A stretch of DNA of 64,000 bases from Cyanobium_A sp965662115 (GTDB taxonomy: Bacteria > Cyanobacteriota > Cyanobacteriia > PCC-6307 > Cyanobiaceae): contig CBFIGH010000013.1 of NCBI GenBank assembly GCA_965662115.1, forward strand, positions 17,387-81,386, read 5' to 3'. Position numbers and translations under genes: made by a program. Every line of letters starts with the position of its first letter. Position 1 is the first letter of the stretch. Positions 16,003 through 24,298 of this stretch are shown here, one piece after another. The notes beneath the pieces were generated by a model. The model was not told the DNA's origin and did no database searches. It was given only the letters and a program-made list of their open reading frames with translations.

Positions 16003-17313
16003 ATTACCCAATCCATCCCCGCCCCGACCACTGCTGCGCAGGGCCAGGTTGATTCTTTTGCCGTTTTCGGCTTAGGCGAGCCCTTGCTCAAAGCCGTGGC
16101 TGAGAAGGGCTACACCCAGCCCTCACCGATCCAGAGCCAGTGCATCCCAGCCGTGTTGGCCGGCCATGATGTGATGGCGGCCGCCCAGACCGGCACCGGC
16201 AAAACCGCAGGCTTCACCCTGCCGATGCTCGAGCGGCTCCGCCATGGACCCCATGCCCGCTCAGGCATCGTGCGCGCCCTGGTGCTCACCCCCACCCGTG
16301 AGCTGGCCGCCCAGGTGGGTGAAAGCGTGCGGGTCTATGGGCGCTACCTCGATCTCCGCAGTGACGTGGTGTTTGGCGGGGTGAAGGTCAACCCCCAGAT
16401 CAACCGCCTGCAGAAGGGCGCCGATGTGTTGGTAGCCACCCCGGGCCGGCTGATGGACCTCTTTCAGCAAAGGGCCCTGCGGCTTGATCGGGTCGAGATT
16501 CTGGTGCTCGATGAGGCCGACCGGATGCTCGACATGGGCTTCATCCGGGACATCCAGAAAATCCTGGCCCAGTTGCCGCCCAAGCGTCAGAACCTGCTGT
16601 TTTCGGCCACCTTTTCCGGTGACATCCGCCGCCTGGCTACCGGGCTGCTGCACAACCCTGTCCAGCTCCAGGCCACGCCGGCCAACCGCGCCGCCCCCAC
16701 CGTTGAGCACCTGCTCCATCCCTGCGACATGGACCGCAAGGCCGATCTGCTCAGCCACCTGATCCGCAGCAACGACTGGCAGCAGGTGCTGGTGTTCTCC
16801 CGCACCAAGCATGGCGCCAACCGCATGGCGGAACGCCTCAGCCGCGAAGGCGTAACCGCCGCCGCGATCCATGGCAACAAGAGCCAAGGCGCCCGCACCC
16901 GGGCCCTGGCCGATTTCAAGGCCGGTTCCCTGCGGGTGCTGGTGGCCACCGACCTGGCCGCCCGGGGCATCGACATCCACCAGTTGCCCCACGTGGTCAA
17001 CCTCGACCTCCCCAACCAGGCCGAGGATTATGTGCACCGCATCGGCCGAACGGGCCGGGCTGGCCACAACGGCCATGCCATCTCCCTGGTGGCCGCCGAG
17101 GAGCGTGAGTTGCTGCGCGCGATCGAACGGGTGATCGGCCTCAGCTTGCCGCGCCAGGAGGTGCCGGGGTTTGAACCCAAGGTGCTCACGGCCGCCCCAT
17201 TGGATCTCAGTGGTGGCCGCGGCAAGGGTGGGCGCCGCCCATCAGCTGCCCCTGGCGCCCGCCACCGGGGCGGGGCCGGTGGCGGGCGCCGCCCCGGTGG
17301 CTCCGCCCGCTAG
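16003..17313 (+). CDS. DEAD-box ATP-dependent RNA helicase, probably starting at a non-standard codon
   Basis: All helicase motifs are visible: PSPIQSQ (Q motif), AQTGTGKT, PTRELAAQ, TPGR, DEAD, SAT, ARGIDI and HRIGRTGR, followed by a Gly/Arg-rich tail. It unwinds RNA in ribosome assembly or cold adaptation (RhlE-like). The first standard start codon, TTG at 16084, begins MLKAVAEKG and would cut off the Q-motif aromatic residue. The frame continues upstream without a stop or any ATG/GTG/TTG, giving ITQSIPAPTTAAQG and VDSFAVFGLGEPLL, which supplies the missing FGL. The ATT at 16003 is proposed as the start by position. The functional call is firm; the start is not. Confidence 0.9.
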   Translation: MTQSIPAPTTAAQGQVDSFAVFGLGEPLLKAVAEKGYTQPSPIQSQCIPAVLAGHDVMAAAQTGTGKTAGFTLPMLERLRHGPHARSGIVRALVLTPTRELAAQVGESVRVYGRYLDLRSDVVFGGVKVNPQINRLQKGADVLVATPGRLMDLFQQRALRLDRVEILVLDEADRMLDMGFIRDIQKILAQLPPKRQNLLFSATFSGDIRRLATGLLHNPVQLQATPANRAAPTVEHLLHPCDMDRKADLLSHLIRSNDWQQVLVFSRTKHGANRMAERLSREGVTAAAIHGNKSQGARTRALADFKAGSLRVLVATDLAARGIDIHQLPHVVNLDLPNQAEDYVHRIGRTGRAGHNGHAISLVAAEERELLRAIERVIGLSLPRQEVPGFEPKVLTAAPLDLSGGRGKGGRRPSAAPGARHRGGAGGGRRPGGSAR

Positions 17314-17395
17314 GCACCGGCTTGGCGAACCGCAGCAACCGACACACCAGCAGCGGCTCGGCTCCGCTGCGATGGTGGGGCGTCACAGTCCAACA

Positions 17396-17590
17396 ATGCC
17401 CTACGAGCCCGGATCCCCAGAGTGCCGCGTTTTGATTGATTGCAAGAGCCAAATTGAATCGATGCTGTTGGTCCTGGGACGCATCGACAACAGTCAGCAC
17501 ATCCGCGACCAGCTGGTGTCTGTCCACAACCAGTTGGAGGGACTGCACGCACTCCACCGCAAAGAGGCCCTTCAGCTCAAGCAGGGCTGA
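17396..17590 (+). CDS. Small helical protein, function unknown
   Basis: 64 residues from the ATG at 17396. After MPYEPGSPECRVLIDC the rest is predicted helical and amphipathic (SQIESMLLVLGRIDNSQHI, QLEGLHALHRKEALQLK), resembling a small coiled-coil dimer. Two cysteines occur at 10 and 16. No family recognised. It ends 19 bp inside the convergent fmt gene. Composition and placement make a real gene likely. Confidence 0.6.
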   Translation: MPYEPGSPECRVLIDCKSQIESMLLVLGRIDNSQHIRDQLVSVHNQLEGLHALHRKEALQLKQG

Positions 17591-18597
17591 TCCCCTTGCT
17601 GCAACGTTGATTCGCCGCCCAGCCGATCGCCGGGTTCGGCGCCCAGCTGCTGGATCAGGCTTTGGCCCCGGGCGGGGGCCTTGCCCTCCAGCTGGGCCTC
17701 CCTGATCAGCACGGGGCAACCACCGCTGGCGACCACCAGCCCAACCCCAGGCACGGCAGTCAGGATGGTGCCAGGGGCAAGGCCAGGCTCCACAGGATTT
17801 GGGCCCAGCAGGGCGCGGGCATCGGGGCTGAGCTGGGCTTCCAGCCTGGCCACCAGCGGTTCGCTGGCCAACAGCTTCAAGCGTTTGCCCTGCCAGCTGG
17901 TTTGGGCCGTGGGATAGAGCCCCATCACCTTGCGGTGGATCGCCAGGGCGGGGGCGCCCCAGTCGATCACCGTATCGGCCTTGCTCAGCAGGCGGGCGTA
18001 GGTGAGGCCCGCATCAGCCTGGGGATGCACCGGCCGACCGGCTTCGATCTGGGGCATGGCCTCAACGAGCAGATCGGCGCTGAGCTGGGCCAGTCTGTGG
18101 CCTAGCTGCTCGGCGTTCTCCAGGAGTCCGACCGGAATCGCCTGCTCCAGGAGCACTGGTCCGGTGTCGAGTCCCTCCTCCATCGCCATGATCCCGACCC
18201 CGCTCTGGCTGTCACCTTCCAGCAGACACCATTGAATCGGGGCGGCTCCGCGCCAGCGCGGCAGCAGGGAGCCATGGGCATTCCAGCAGCCGAGGCGCGG
18301 CTGGGCCAGCACCTCGGGGGGCAGGATCTGGCCGAAGGCCACCACCACGTAGGCATCTGCAGCCAGGTCAGCCAGCTGCTGCTGACAGAGGGGGTCGCGG
18401 CGAATGCGCTCCGGGGTGAACACCGGGATTCCCAGTTCCAAGGCCCGGGCTTTCACGGCGCTCGGCTGGAGTTGCTTGCCGCGCCCCCGGCGGCGATCCG
18501 GCTGGCTGACCACTCCCACCACCCTGTGGCCTGCGGCAACCAGGGCCTCCAAACTGGGCACGGCATAGGCCGGCGTGCCCCAAAACACAAGCTTCAC
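17572..18597 (-). CDS. fmt: Methionyl-tRNA formyltransferase
   Basis: 341 residues. The start is GTG at 18597, giving MKLVFWGTPAYAVPSLEAL as in the family. Catalytic Asn/His lie in CWNAHGSLLPRWRGAAPIQ and the catalytic Asp in MEEGLDTGPVL; QPDRRRGRG is the usual N-terminal loop. The C-terminal tRNA-binding domain is present. It formylates initiator Met-tRNA with 10-formyltetrahydrofolate. A 14-bp tandem duplication lies over the start region, so the GAGGAG site is 34 bp away from the start and two overlapping five-codon ORFs intervene. It is the last gene of the long minus-strand run. Confidence 0.95.
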   Translation of the reverse strand: MKLVFWGTPAYAVPSLEALVAAGHRVVGVVSQPDRRRGRGKQLQPSAVKARALELGIPVFTPERIRRDPLCQQQLADLAADAYVVVAFGQILPPEVLAQPRLGCWNAHGSLLPRWRGAAPIQWCLLEGDSQSGVGIMAMEEGLDTGPVLLEQAIPVGLLENAEQLGHRLAQLSADLLVEAMPQIEAGRPVHPQADAGLTYARLLSKADTVIDWGAPALAIHRKVMGLYPTAQTSWQGKRLKLLASEPLVARLEAQLSPDARALLGPNPVEPGLAPGTILTAVPGVGLVVASGGCPVLIREAQLEGKAPARGQSLIQQLGAEPGDRLGGESTLQQGDQPCLS

Positions 18598-18622
18598 GTC
18601 TGGTTGATCACGTCTGGTTGAT
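18595..18622. repeat. 14-bp tandem duplication over the fmt start
   Basis: The unit CACGTCTGGTTGAT occurs at 18595-18608 and 18609-18622. On the coding strand each copy reads GTGATCAACCAGAC. It creates GTG codons at 18625 and 18611 in addition to the fmt GTG at 18597. Each upstream GTG opens five codons closed by a TGA overlapping the next GTG. Confidence 0.92.
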
Positions 18623-18636
18623 CACGCCGGGCTCCT
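18623..18636 (-). promoter_or_regulatory. Displaced Shine-Dalgarno serving a five-codon ORF ahead of fmt
   Basis: GAGGAG ends at 18632, six bases (CCCGGC) before the GTG at 18625. That GTG opens V-I-N-Q-T-stop, whose TGA overlaps the next GTG at 18611, and this repeats up to the fmt GTG at 18597. Without the two 14-bp units the same site would sit six bases from the fmt start. Re-initiation is inferred. Confidence 0.6.
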
Positions 18637-20003
18637 CACGCATCGCCCGTGATCGAGAGGCCCCCAACCCACACGTAGGGGCAGAGCCCATCGGGGGTGA
18701 TCTTGGCTTCTCCTTCAAAGCCAACAATGGCTTGGAGCAGCTGGCGAATGTCGCCGGCCACCGTGGCGGCCTCGATCGATCGGCTGACGCCGCCGTTCAC
18801 CAGCCAGCCGTCAAAGGGCAAGGAAAAGGATCCCTGGCTGGCTTTGACACCGGCATGGAGGGCCGAGAGGGAATCGATCACCACCACGGGTTCGTCGTGG
18901 CTGAAACGATCCAGTCCCTGTTGGCCGCCACTGCTGCCCGGTGTGGGGCCGATTTCAAACCAATCAGGCCCGACAGCCACCTTCGCCCCCATGCCGGCAT
19001 GGCCGGTGGGGGCCACACCGAAGGCTCTGGCCGTGGCTTCGGAGTGCAGGAAATGGCTCAGAACACCGCCCTCCAGCAGATCGAGGGGGGCGGTGGGCGT
19101 GCCCTCGCCATCGAAGGCGGAAGCGCCGATGTTGCCGGGGTTCAGGCCGTTGTCCCGAATGTTGAGGAAGGGCACGGCCAGCGTCTGGCCGAGGGAGTCA
19201 CGCTGGCTGAGGCTGACGCCATCGAGCACGGCCCTAGCGTTGAACAAACTACTGAAGGCGCCAATCAGGTCAAGGAAGGCCTCCGGGCTGAACACACACA
19301 GGTAAGACCCGGTTTGGATCGGTCCGTAGTCGAGGTGGGCGATGGTGCGGCTGGCGGCCTCGTCAATGCAGCCGGCGATGTCGAGCTCGGTGGTGCCGTA
19401 GGCCATCCGCACGGCGCCGGAGCTGCGGGGTTTCCGTCCCGCTTCCTCCGCCCGGGCGTAGAGGTAGAGGCTGGCGGTGGTGAGGATCTGGTGGCGACAG
19501 GCCCCATCGCTGTTCAGATACAACCGCTCGCTGCTGCGTTGGGCCAGGCCGTTGTAGGGAACGGTGCCGATGGCGGCATGGCGGTCGAGTAGTTGGCGCT
19601 CGGCTTCTTTGAGGGTGTCGAGCAGGGTGAGAATGGGTTGGGGTTGATGGATGGGTTGATCCAGCGTCACCAGCGGAGCGGTGGCCAGGGGCGAGAAGGC
19701 GGGGGTTTCCTCGGCGTTGCCAAAGGCGCTGGCATCCTGGGCGCCGCCCAGGGCCCGCTCCAGGCCCGCATCGCTGAGATCGGAGGTGCTGGTGATCCCC
19801 ACCAGACCATCGCCGTTCCAGACCCGCACCGTGATCGCGCTGCGCTGGGCGCCCTTCATCTGTTTGGCTTCGCCCCGATCCACCTGCACGGAGGTGTCGG
19901 TGCTGCAGGAAGCGCCGAGGTCCCACTGCTGGATCCCGGCTGACTGGGCCAGCTGCTGGAGCCTGCCGCTGAGGGCTTCGGCGTTGAGGCTGTTGTCGGC
20001 CAT
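18636..20003 (-). CDS. pmbA: TldE/PmbA-type subunit of the TldD/TldE metalloprotease
   Basis: 455 residues from the ATG at 20003; a longer frame to 20123 overlaps tldD. It has the PmbA/TldD fold (RGEAKQMKGAQRSAITVRVW, GVSLSQRDSLGQ) but no HExxxH motif, as expected for the non-catalytic partner. Together with TldD it degrades small or unfolded peptides and matures microcins and other modified peptides. It begins two bases after the tldD stop, so the two subunits are surely co-expressed. It is followed after 38 bp by fmt. Confidence 0.92.
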   Translation of the reverse strand: MADNSLNAEALSGRLQQLAQSAGIQQWDLGASCSTDTSVQVDRGEAKQMKGAQRSAITVRVWNGDGLVGITSTSDLSDAGLERALGGAQDASAFGNAEETPAFSPLATAPLVTLDQPIHQPQPILTLLDTLKEAERQLLDRHAAIGTVPYNGLAQRSSERLYLNSDGACRHQILTTASLYLYARAEEAGRKPRSSGAVRMAYGTTELDIAGCIDEAASRTIAHLDYGPIQTGSYLCVFSPEAFLDLIGAFSSLFNARAVLDGVSLSQRDSLGQTLAVPFLNIRDNGLNPGNIGASAFDGEGTPTAPLDLLEGGVLSHFLHSEATARAFGVAPTGHAGMGAKVAVGPDWFEIGPTPGSSGGQQGLDRFSHDEPVVVIDSLSALHAGVKASQGSFSLPFDGWLVNGGVSRSIEAATVAGDIRQLLQAIVGFEGEAKITPDGLCPYVWVGGLSITGDA

Positions 20004-20005
20004 GG

Positions 20006-21442
20006 TCAACGGCCTCCAACCGTGATCGATTCCACTTTGATGTGGGGCTGGCCAACGGTCACGTTGACACTGCCACTCACCGAGCCACAGAACCCGGCGG
20101 CCAGCTCCAGATCGTTGGCACACATCGAGATTCGCGGCATCACCTCCTTGGCTTCGCCGATCAGGGTGGCTCCCTTCACCGGTTTGGTGAGCTGGCCATT
20201 TTCGATCAGGTAGCCCTCCTCCACCGCGAAGTTGAACTGGCCTGTGGGGCCGACGCTGCCTCCACCCATCGATTTGCAGTAGAGGCCACGATCCACCGAA
20301 GCGATCAGATCTTCAGGAGCATGGGGGCCGGCGGCGATGTAGGTGTTGCGCATGCGGCTGGCGGCGGCGAAGGCATGGCTCTGGCGCCGGCCACTGCCGG
20401 TGCGGCCGTGGCCCGTGCGCCGTTCGCCGGCGCGATCACTGAGGAAGCGCTTCAGCACCCCCCGTTCGATTAACACCGTGCGCTGGGGTTGCATCCCCTC
20501 GTCGTCCATCGACAGGGAGCCGAAGGCCCCTTCAGTGAGGCCCTCATCGATGGCGGTCACCGCTTCGTGGGCAATCGGTTCGCCCACCTTGTCGGCAAAG
20601 GGTGTGGTGCCCCGTTCCACCTGGGTGGTTTCCAGCAGGTGGCCGCAGGCCTCGTGGAAGATCACGCCGCCAAAGCGGTTGGCCAGCACAGCCGGCATCT
20701 GGCCGGCCTCTACGAAGTTGGCGTAGAGCATGGTTCCCACGCTCGTGCAGACGTCCTGGGCCGAAGCGTCCGCATCCCACTGGCGCAGGTCGTCCGGTTG
20801 GCCGGAGGTGCCATAGCGGCGGCCCAGACCGGCGCGGTGGTCGCCATCGGCGGCAAGCACATTGAGGCCGAGCGACTGGTGCAGGCGGATGTCGCGGGCG
20901 AAGGTGCCGTCGCTGGCGGCCACCAGCACGTTCTGCCAATCGCGGGAATAGCTGCCGCGGCGTGCCTGCAAGTGCTGGCCATGCTGGGCCAGCCTGGCCG
21001 TGCCCTCGAGCAGCTTCGCCGTGGCCTCGGCCAACGATGGGCAGCGCGCCAGCCAGTCGGCCTTGGTGGTGCTGAAGTCGCAGAGGGGGCCTAAGCCCTC
21101 GAAGCCCGAGGCCGAGGTGCTGCTGCGGCCCAGGCCGAGCATGCCCAGGGCCTGGTCAAGGCCTTGCAGCAGGCCTTGGTCGCTGAGGTCGTTGGTGCTG
21201 ACAAATCCGTCGCGCTCGCCCAAGAAAACCCGGATCCCTGCGCCCATGCCAAACGAAGGGCTGACGTTGGTGATCGTTTCCTGCTCGGCCAGGACGCCGA
21301 GGTGATCGGTGCGCTCCAGGAAGATCTCAACCAGATCGGCACCGGCGCGCCGACCGGCAGCCAACAGGGCCTCGAGCCTGGGCTGCCAACTGATCTCAAA
21401 GCTCAAGCCGATGGGGGCGTTCAGGGCAGGCGAGGCAACCAA
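20006..21442 (-). CDS. tldD: TldD catalytic subunit of the TldD/TldE metalloprotease
   Basis: 478 residues from a TTG. The metal-binding helix is FHEACGHLLE, with His 263, Glu 264 and His 268, and the ligand cysteine probably in ISMCANDLELAAGFCGSVSG near the C-terminus. The N-terminal domain has VEIFLERTDHLGVLAEQETI. It is the active subunit of the heterodimer with the following pmbA gene. acsF lies 43 bp upstream on the same strand. Confidence 0.95.
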   Translation of the reverse strand: MVASPALNAPIGLSFEISWQPRLEALLAAGRRAGADLVEIFLERTDHLGVLAEQETITNVSPSFGMGAGIRVFLGERDGFVSTNDLSDQGLLQGLDQALGMLGLGRSSTSASGFEGLGPLCDFSTTKADWLARCPSLAEATAKLLEGTARLAQHGQHLQARRGSYSRDWQNVLVAASDGTFARDIRLHQSLGLNVLAADGDHRAGLGRRYGTSGQPDDLRQWDADASAQDVCTSVGTMLYANFVEAGQMPAVLANRFGGVIFHEACGHLLETTQVERGTTPFADKVGEPIAHEAVTAIDEGLTEGAFGSLSMDDEGMQPQRTVLIERGVLKRFLSDRAGERRTGHGRTGSGRRQSHAFAAASRMRNTYIAAGPHAPEDLIASVDRGLYCKSMGGGSVGPTGQFNFAVEEGYLIENGQLTKPVKGATLIGEAKEVMPRISMCANDLELAAGFCGSVSGSVNVTVGQPHIKVESITVGGR

Positions 21443-21485
21443 GGCGGATCGGCAAGGGGGTGGGGAGAGGGGGGCGGCCTGACGC

Positions 21486-22568
21486 TCAGCGCACGGCCGC
21501 CTGGAACTGCTCGCTGCGGATCGGTGCCATCAGATAGAGCTTGGCCATTTCGGTTCCGTTGGCAATCCAGAAGGGCAGCTTGCGCAGCACCTTCAGCGCG
21601 GCAGGCGCGGAACTGGCATCGACGGCGCTGAGTTGGGCGTTGTTGCTGACCAGGCGCTCCAGCCGCACGTAGAACTTGGGGTGGTCGACGTTGAGCACCA
21701 CGGGGAAGACCCGGGCCGAAGTCTCGTTGGTTTTGGCGATCACAACCTTGTCGTAGTCGCGGGCATCGAGGCCAAGGGCTTCGTAGAACTCCTTGCGAGC
21801 CACGTCGCGCACATACATGGTGGCGAAGACCGCCAACAGGAAAAAGCGACACCAGAGGCGAGCGGTCAGGCCCCGCACCGTGTCGGGTTGGGCTTTCATC
21901 AAGGCGTCAAAGAAGTCGCCGTGGCGGTTTTCGTCTTGACACCAATTTTCAAAGAAGTTGAAGATCGGGAAAATCTTGCTTTCGGGGTGCTGCTCCAAGT
22001 GGCGATAGATGGCGATGTAGCGCCAATAGCCGATCTTCTCGCTCAGGTAGGTGGCATAAAAGATGAACTTGGGTTTGAAGAAGGTGTAGGCCTTGTTGGC
22101 GGTTAGGAAGCCAAGATCGAGCTGGAGACCAAAATCGCCCATCGCCTTGTTCAGGAAACCAGCATGGCGGGCCTCATCCCTGGCCATGTGGGCAAAGCAT
22201 TCAGCCAGCAGGGGGTTTTTGGTTTTGATCCGCCGACTCAGTTCTTTGTAGAGCAGAAAACCAGAAAACTCCGAGGTGCAGCTTTGTTCAAGGAACTCAA
22301 CAAAAACCTGGCGTGTTTTGGGATCGAGTTTGTCTGCCGCCCCCTCGAATTCCCCATTGCGCACGAAGTGGTGACGGTTGTAATCCTTGCGGAACTCCTC
22401 GCAGATCGCTTCGAGCTCCAACGCGTTGGGCCGCAGATCCATCGCCGCCATGGCGTCGAAATCCGTGGTGTAGAACCGGGGGGTCAGGATGGTATCCCTG
22501 GCCGGATCCTTGATCGCCGGACCGTCCGGGGTGGCTGTTGGGGTAGCAATCGCGGTGGGAGGCACCAT
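21486..22568 (-). CDS. acsF: Mg-protoporphyrin IX monomethyl ester (oxidative) cyclase
   Basis: 360 residues, the usual length. Di-iron ligands are in EQSCTSEFSGFLLYKEL, ARDEARHAGF and WCQDENRHGDFF. RPNALELEAICEEFRKDYNR is a typical N-terminal block. It forms the isocyclic ring of chlorophyll using oxygen, yielding divinyl protochlorophyllide. Cyanobacteria often carry a second form for low oxygen; this window shows only one. The Ycf54 partner is not here. It sits mid-way in the minus-strand run, after DUF2996. Confidence 0.97.
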   Translation of the reverse strand: MVPPTAIATPTATPDGPAIKDPARDTILTPRFYTTDFDAMAAMDLRPNALELEAICEEFRKDYNRHHFVRNGEFEGAADKLDPKTRQVFVEFLEQSCTSEFSGFLLYKELSRRIKTKNPLLAECFAHMARDEARHAGFLNKAMGDFGLQLDLGFLTANKAYTFFKPKFIFYATYLSEKIGYWRYIAIYRHLEQHPESKIFPIFNFFENWCQDENRHGDFFDALMKAQPDTVRGLTARLWCRFFLLAVFATMYVRDVARKEFYEALGLDARDYDKVVIAKTNETSARVFPVVLNVDHPKFYVRLERLVSNNAQLSAVDASSAPAALKVLRKLPFWIANGTEMAKLYLMAPIRSEQFQAAVR

Positions 22569-22616
22569 CTGGCGTTGCGGCTTACGGCAGTTCCTGCATG
22601 GTAGGCGCCGCGGTCG

Positions 22617-23054
22617 TCAGTTCGGGCCAAGCCATTTCTGACCGTTGAGACGCTGCACCAGCCGAGACACCAACAGCGCCAGGGTGATCTTCTTCTCGTC
22701 AATCAAAAAGGATTCCAGCAGGCTCGGTTCACTGCCCGCCTCGGCCACAGCCACCGTTTTGGCGCCATTGATGTTGGCAGCCGTAAAGCAGAGCCAGAAC
22801 CGCCGCTGGCCGGGCAGCTGACCCCTGACCATCCAGCAGTCGGAGCCGACCACCGGCATCGGCCCCTGTTCGAAAGCCAGTTCAGGCGCCGCCCCGCCAT
22901 AGCCCTGGATTTCCGCCGCCAGGGCGGGCATCAGCAGCTGGGGGATGAAGCTGTCGAAGGGTTGGTCTTCCGGGCTCGGTGGCTTGGCCTTGGCCTTGGC
23001 GGCGGCGGCAGGCCGGGTTTCGCCATTGGTGGCAGGTCGGGCGGATTCGCTCAC
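22617..23054 (-). CDS. DUF2996 family protein
   Basis: 145 residues from the GTG at 23054 (VSESARPATNGE); an ATG at 23081 would add nine. A disordered Ala/Pro/Lys-rich leader is followed by the conserved domain: FDSFIPQLLMPALAAEIQ, GSDCWMVRGQLPGQRRFWLC, and DEKKITLALLVSRLVQRLNG. The family is restricted to cyanobacteria and plastids and its role is unknown. Its place directly before acsF may hint at pigment or membrane biogenesis. Confidence 0.88.
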   Translation of the reverse strand: MSESARPATNGETRPAAAAKAKAKPPSPEDQPFDSFIPQLLMPALAAEIQGYGGAAPELAFEQGPMPVVGSDCWMVRGQLPGQRRFWLCFTAANINGAKTVAVAEAGSEPSLLESFLIDEKKITLALLVSRLVQRLNGQKWLGPN

Positions 23055-23120
23055 CGGTGCAGGCCCCTTGCGGCATCTCAACCAACCTTACGCAGGTCGG
23101 TCACGCTCTGCAGCCCCTGC

Positions 23121-23624
23121 TCACCAGTCGTCGTTGCCGCCGGCATCCCAGCCATCGCTGCCGGCTGGGGCCTGGGCCCTGGTCGCGTCTGGCGTGGCGC
23201 TGGTCGTGGCAGTGCCCGTGGCAGTGGTCGTGGCGGTGGCGTGTCCCTTGCGGATCACCCGAAACGGCACGGCCACGGTGGGCGCCGGTTCCCCGGGCGG
23301 ACGGGGCGGGCCGGCGGGTGGCGCGGTGTCCGGAATCGGTGGCCTTGCCCTGGTCTGGGCCTGGGCGGGGCCGCTTTCGGGTCGGCGGCGGGATCCGGTC
23401 CCTGTCCCTGTGCCGCTGCGCAGGGACAGGCCGGTTGCAGTGGCGCTCAGAGCTGCCCCAGCGCCGCCGGCTAAGGCGATCCAGACCCCGATCGGCAGGG
23501 GCGGGGAGGTCCAGATCAGCAGACGCAGCGAGAGGCTGGGCCTGGGGTTGAGGGCGCCCACCAGCAGCACCAGCAGCAGCGGGGCCAGCAGGGGGAGCAG
23601 CAGCAGGCGTTGCAGCAGGTCCAA
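23121..23624 (-). CDS. Membrane protein with two N-terminal helices and low-complexity tail
   Basis: 167 residues from a TTG. Two hydrophobic helices (about 5-24 and 43-62) flank LSLRLLIWTSPPLPIGVW. The rest is a long Thr/Ala/Pro-rich linker ending in the acidic motif GGNDDW. Similar two-helix proteins with a DDW end occur in picocyanobacteria; no function is known. The coding region holds a perfect 10-bp inverted repeat at 23401-23430. It lies between the flavin prenyltransferase gene and DUF2996 on the same strand. Confidence 0.72.
   Translation of the reverse strand: MDLLQRLLLLPLLAPLLLVLLVGALNPRPSLSLRLLIWTSPPLPIGVWIALAGGAGAALSATATGLSLRSGTGTGTGSRRRPESGPAQAQTRARPPIPDTAPPAGPPRPPGEPAPTVAVPFRVIRKGHATATTTATGTATTSATPDATRAQAPAGSDGWDAGGNDDW
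23401..23430. repeat. Perfect 10-bp inverted repeat inside the two-helix membrane protein gene
   Basis: CCTGTCCCTG (23401-23410) and CAGGGACAGG (23421-23430) surround a 10-base loop. It lies in the low-complexity linker region (SLRSGTGTGTG). A stable mRNA hairpin is possible. Confidence 0.75.
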
Positions 23625-23639
23625 CGGACGGGAACCGTT

Positions 23640-24296
23640 TCAGGCGGACGGAGGATCCTGGGATCCTGGCTGCCCGGGCGCCCCCTGCCAACGGCGCAGG
23701 CTGCCCAGCTCGAAGCCCAGGACGTCAAAGACGCGGATCACCAGGAAATCAACCATGTCCTCAATGGTTTGGGGCTGGTGATACCAGGCCGGCACCGGTG
23801 GGGCAATGCGGGCTCCAGCCTCGGCCAGGGCGGTGAGATTGCGTAGGTGAATCAGATTCCAGGGGGTTTCCCGAGGGCAGATCACCAGGGGTCTGCCTTC
23901 CTTGAGATGCACATCGGCGGCTCGCTCGACCAGATCCAGGGCAACCCCCGCAGCGATTCGCCCCACGGTGCCCATCGAGGCCGGCAGGATCACCATGCCC
24001 CGGGTGCGATAGCTGCCACTGGCGATCCCGGCGGCCTGGTCATTCCAGCGATGGCAGCGCAGCTGGCCCGTGGTGGTGCCGGTGCGCTCTCTCCAGAAGC
24101 GCTCCTGGGCTGCGGGCTCCGATGGCACCCGCAGGCCCAGCTCCGCTTGCCACACGCCGATGGCCCCACGGGAGGTGACCAGCTCCACCGTTTCGCCGGC
24201 CTCGAGCAGCAGTTGCAGGGCTCGCTGGGCCAGGGGCTGGGCGGAGGCGCCCGATACTGCCAGCACCACCGGAGCACTGCCGGCTGGGGCTTCCAC
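23640..24296 (-). CDS. ubiX: UbiX-like flavin prenyltransferase
   Basis: 218 residues. The flavoprotein fold shows VVLAVSGASAQPLAQRAL at the N-terminus, LPASMGTVGRIAAGVALDLV in the middle, and KEGRPLVICPRETPWNLIHL with RNLTALAEAGARIAPPVPAW at the C-terminus, all diagnostic. It attaches dimethylallyl to FMN to make the prenyl-FMN cofactor of UbiD decarboxylases. No ubiD is present in this window. It begins two bases after the stop of the upstream RNB gene. Confidence 0.92.
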   Translation of the reverse strand: MEAPAGSAPVVLAVSGASAQPLAQRALQLLLEAGETVELVTSRGAIGVWQAELGLRVPSEPAAQERFWRERTGTTTGQLRCHRWNDQAAGIASGSYRTRGMVILPASMGTVGRIAAGVALDLVERAADVHLKEGRPLVICPRETPWNLIHLRNLTALAEAGARIAPPVPAWYHQPQTIEDMVDFLVIRVFDVLGFELGSLRRWQGAPGQPGSQDPPSA

Positions 24297-24298
24297 GC

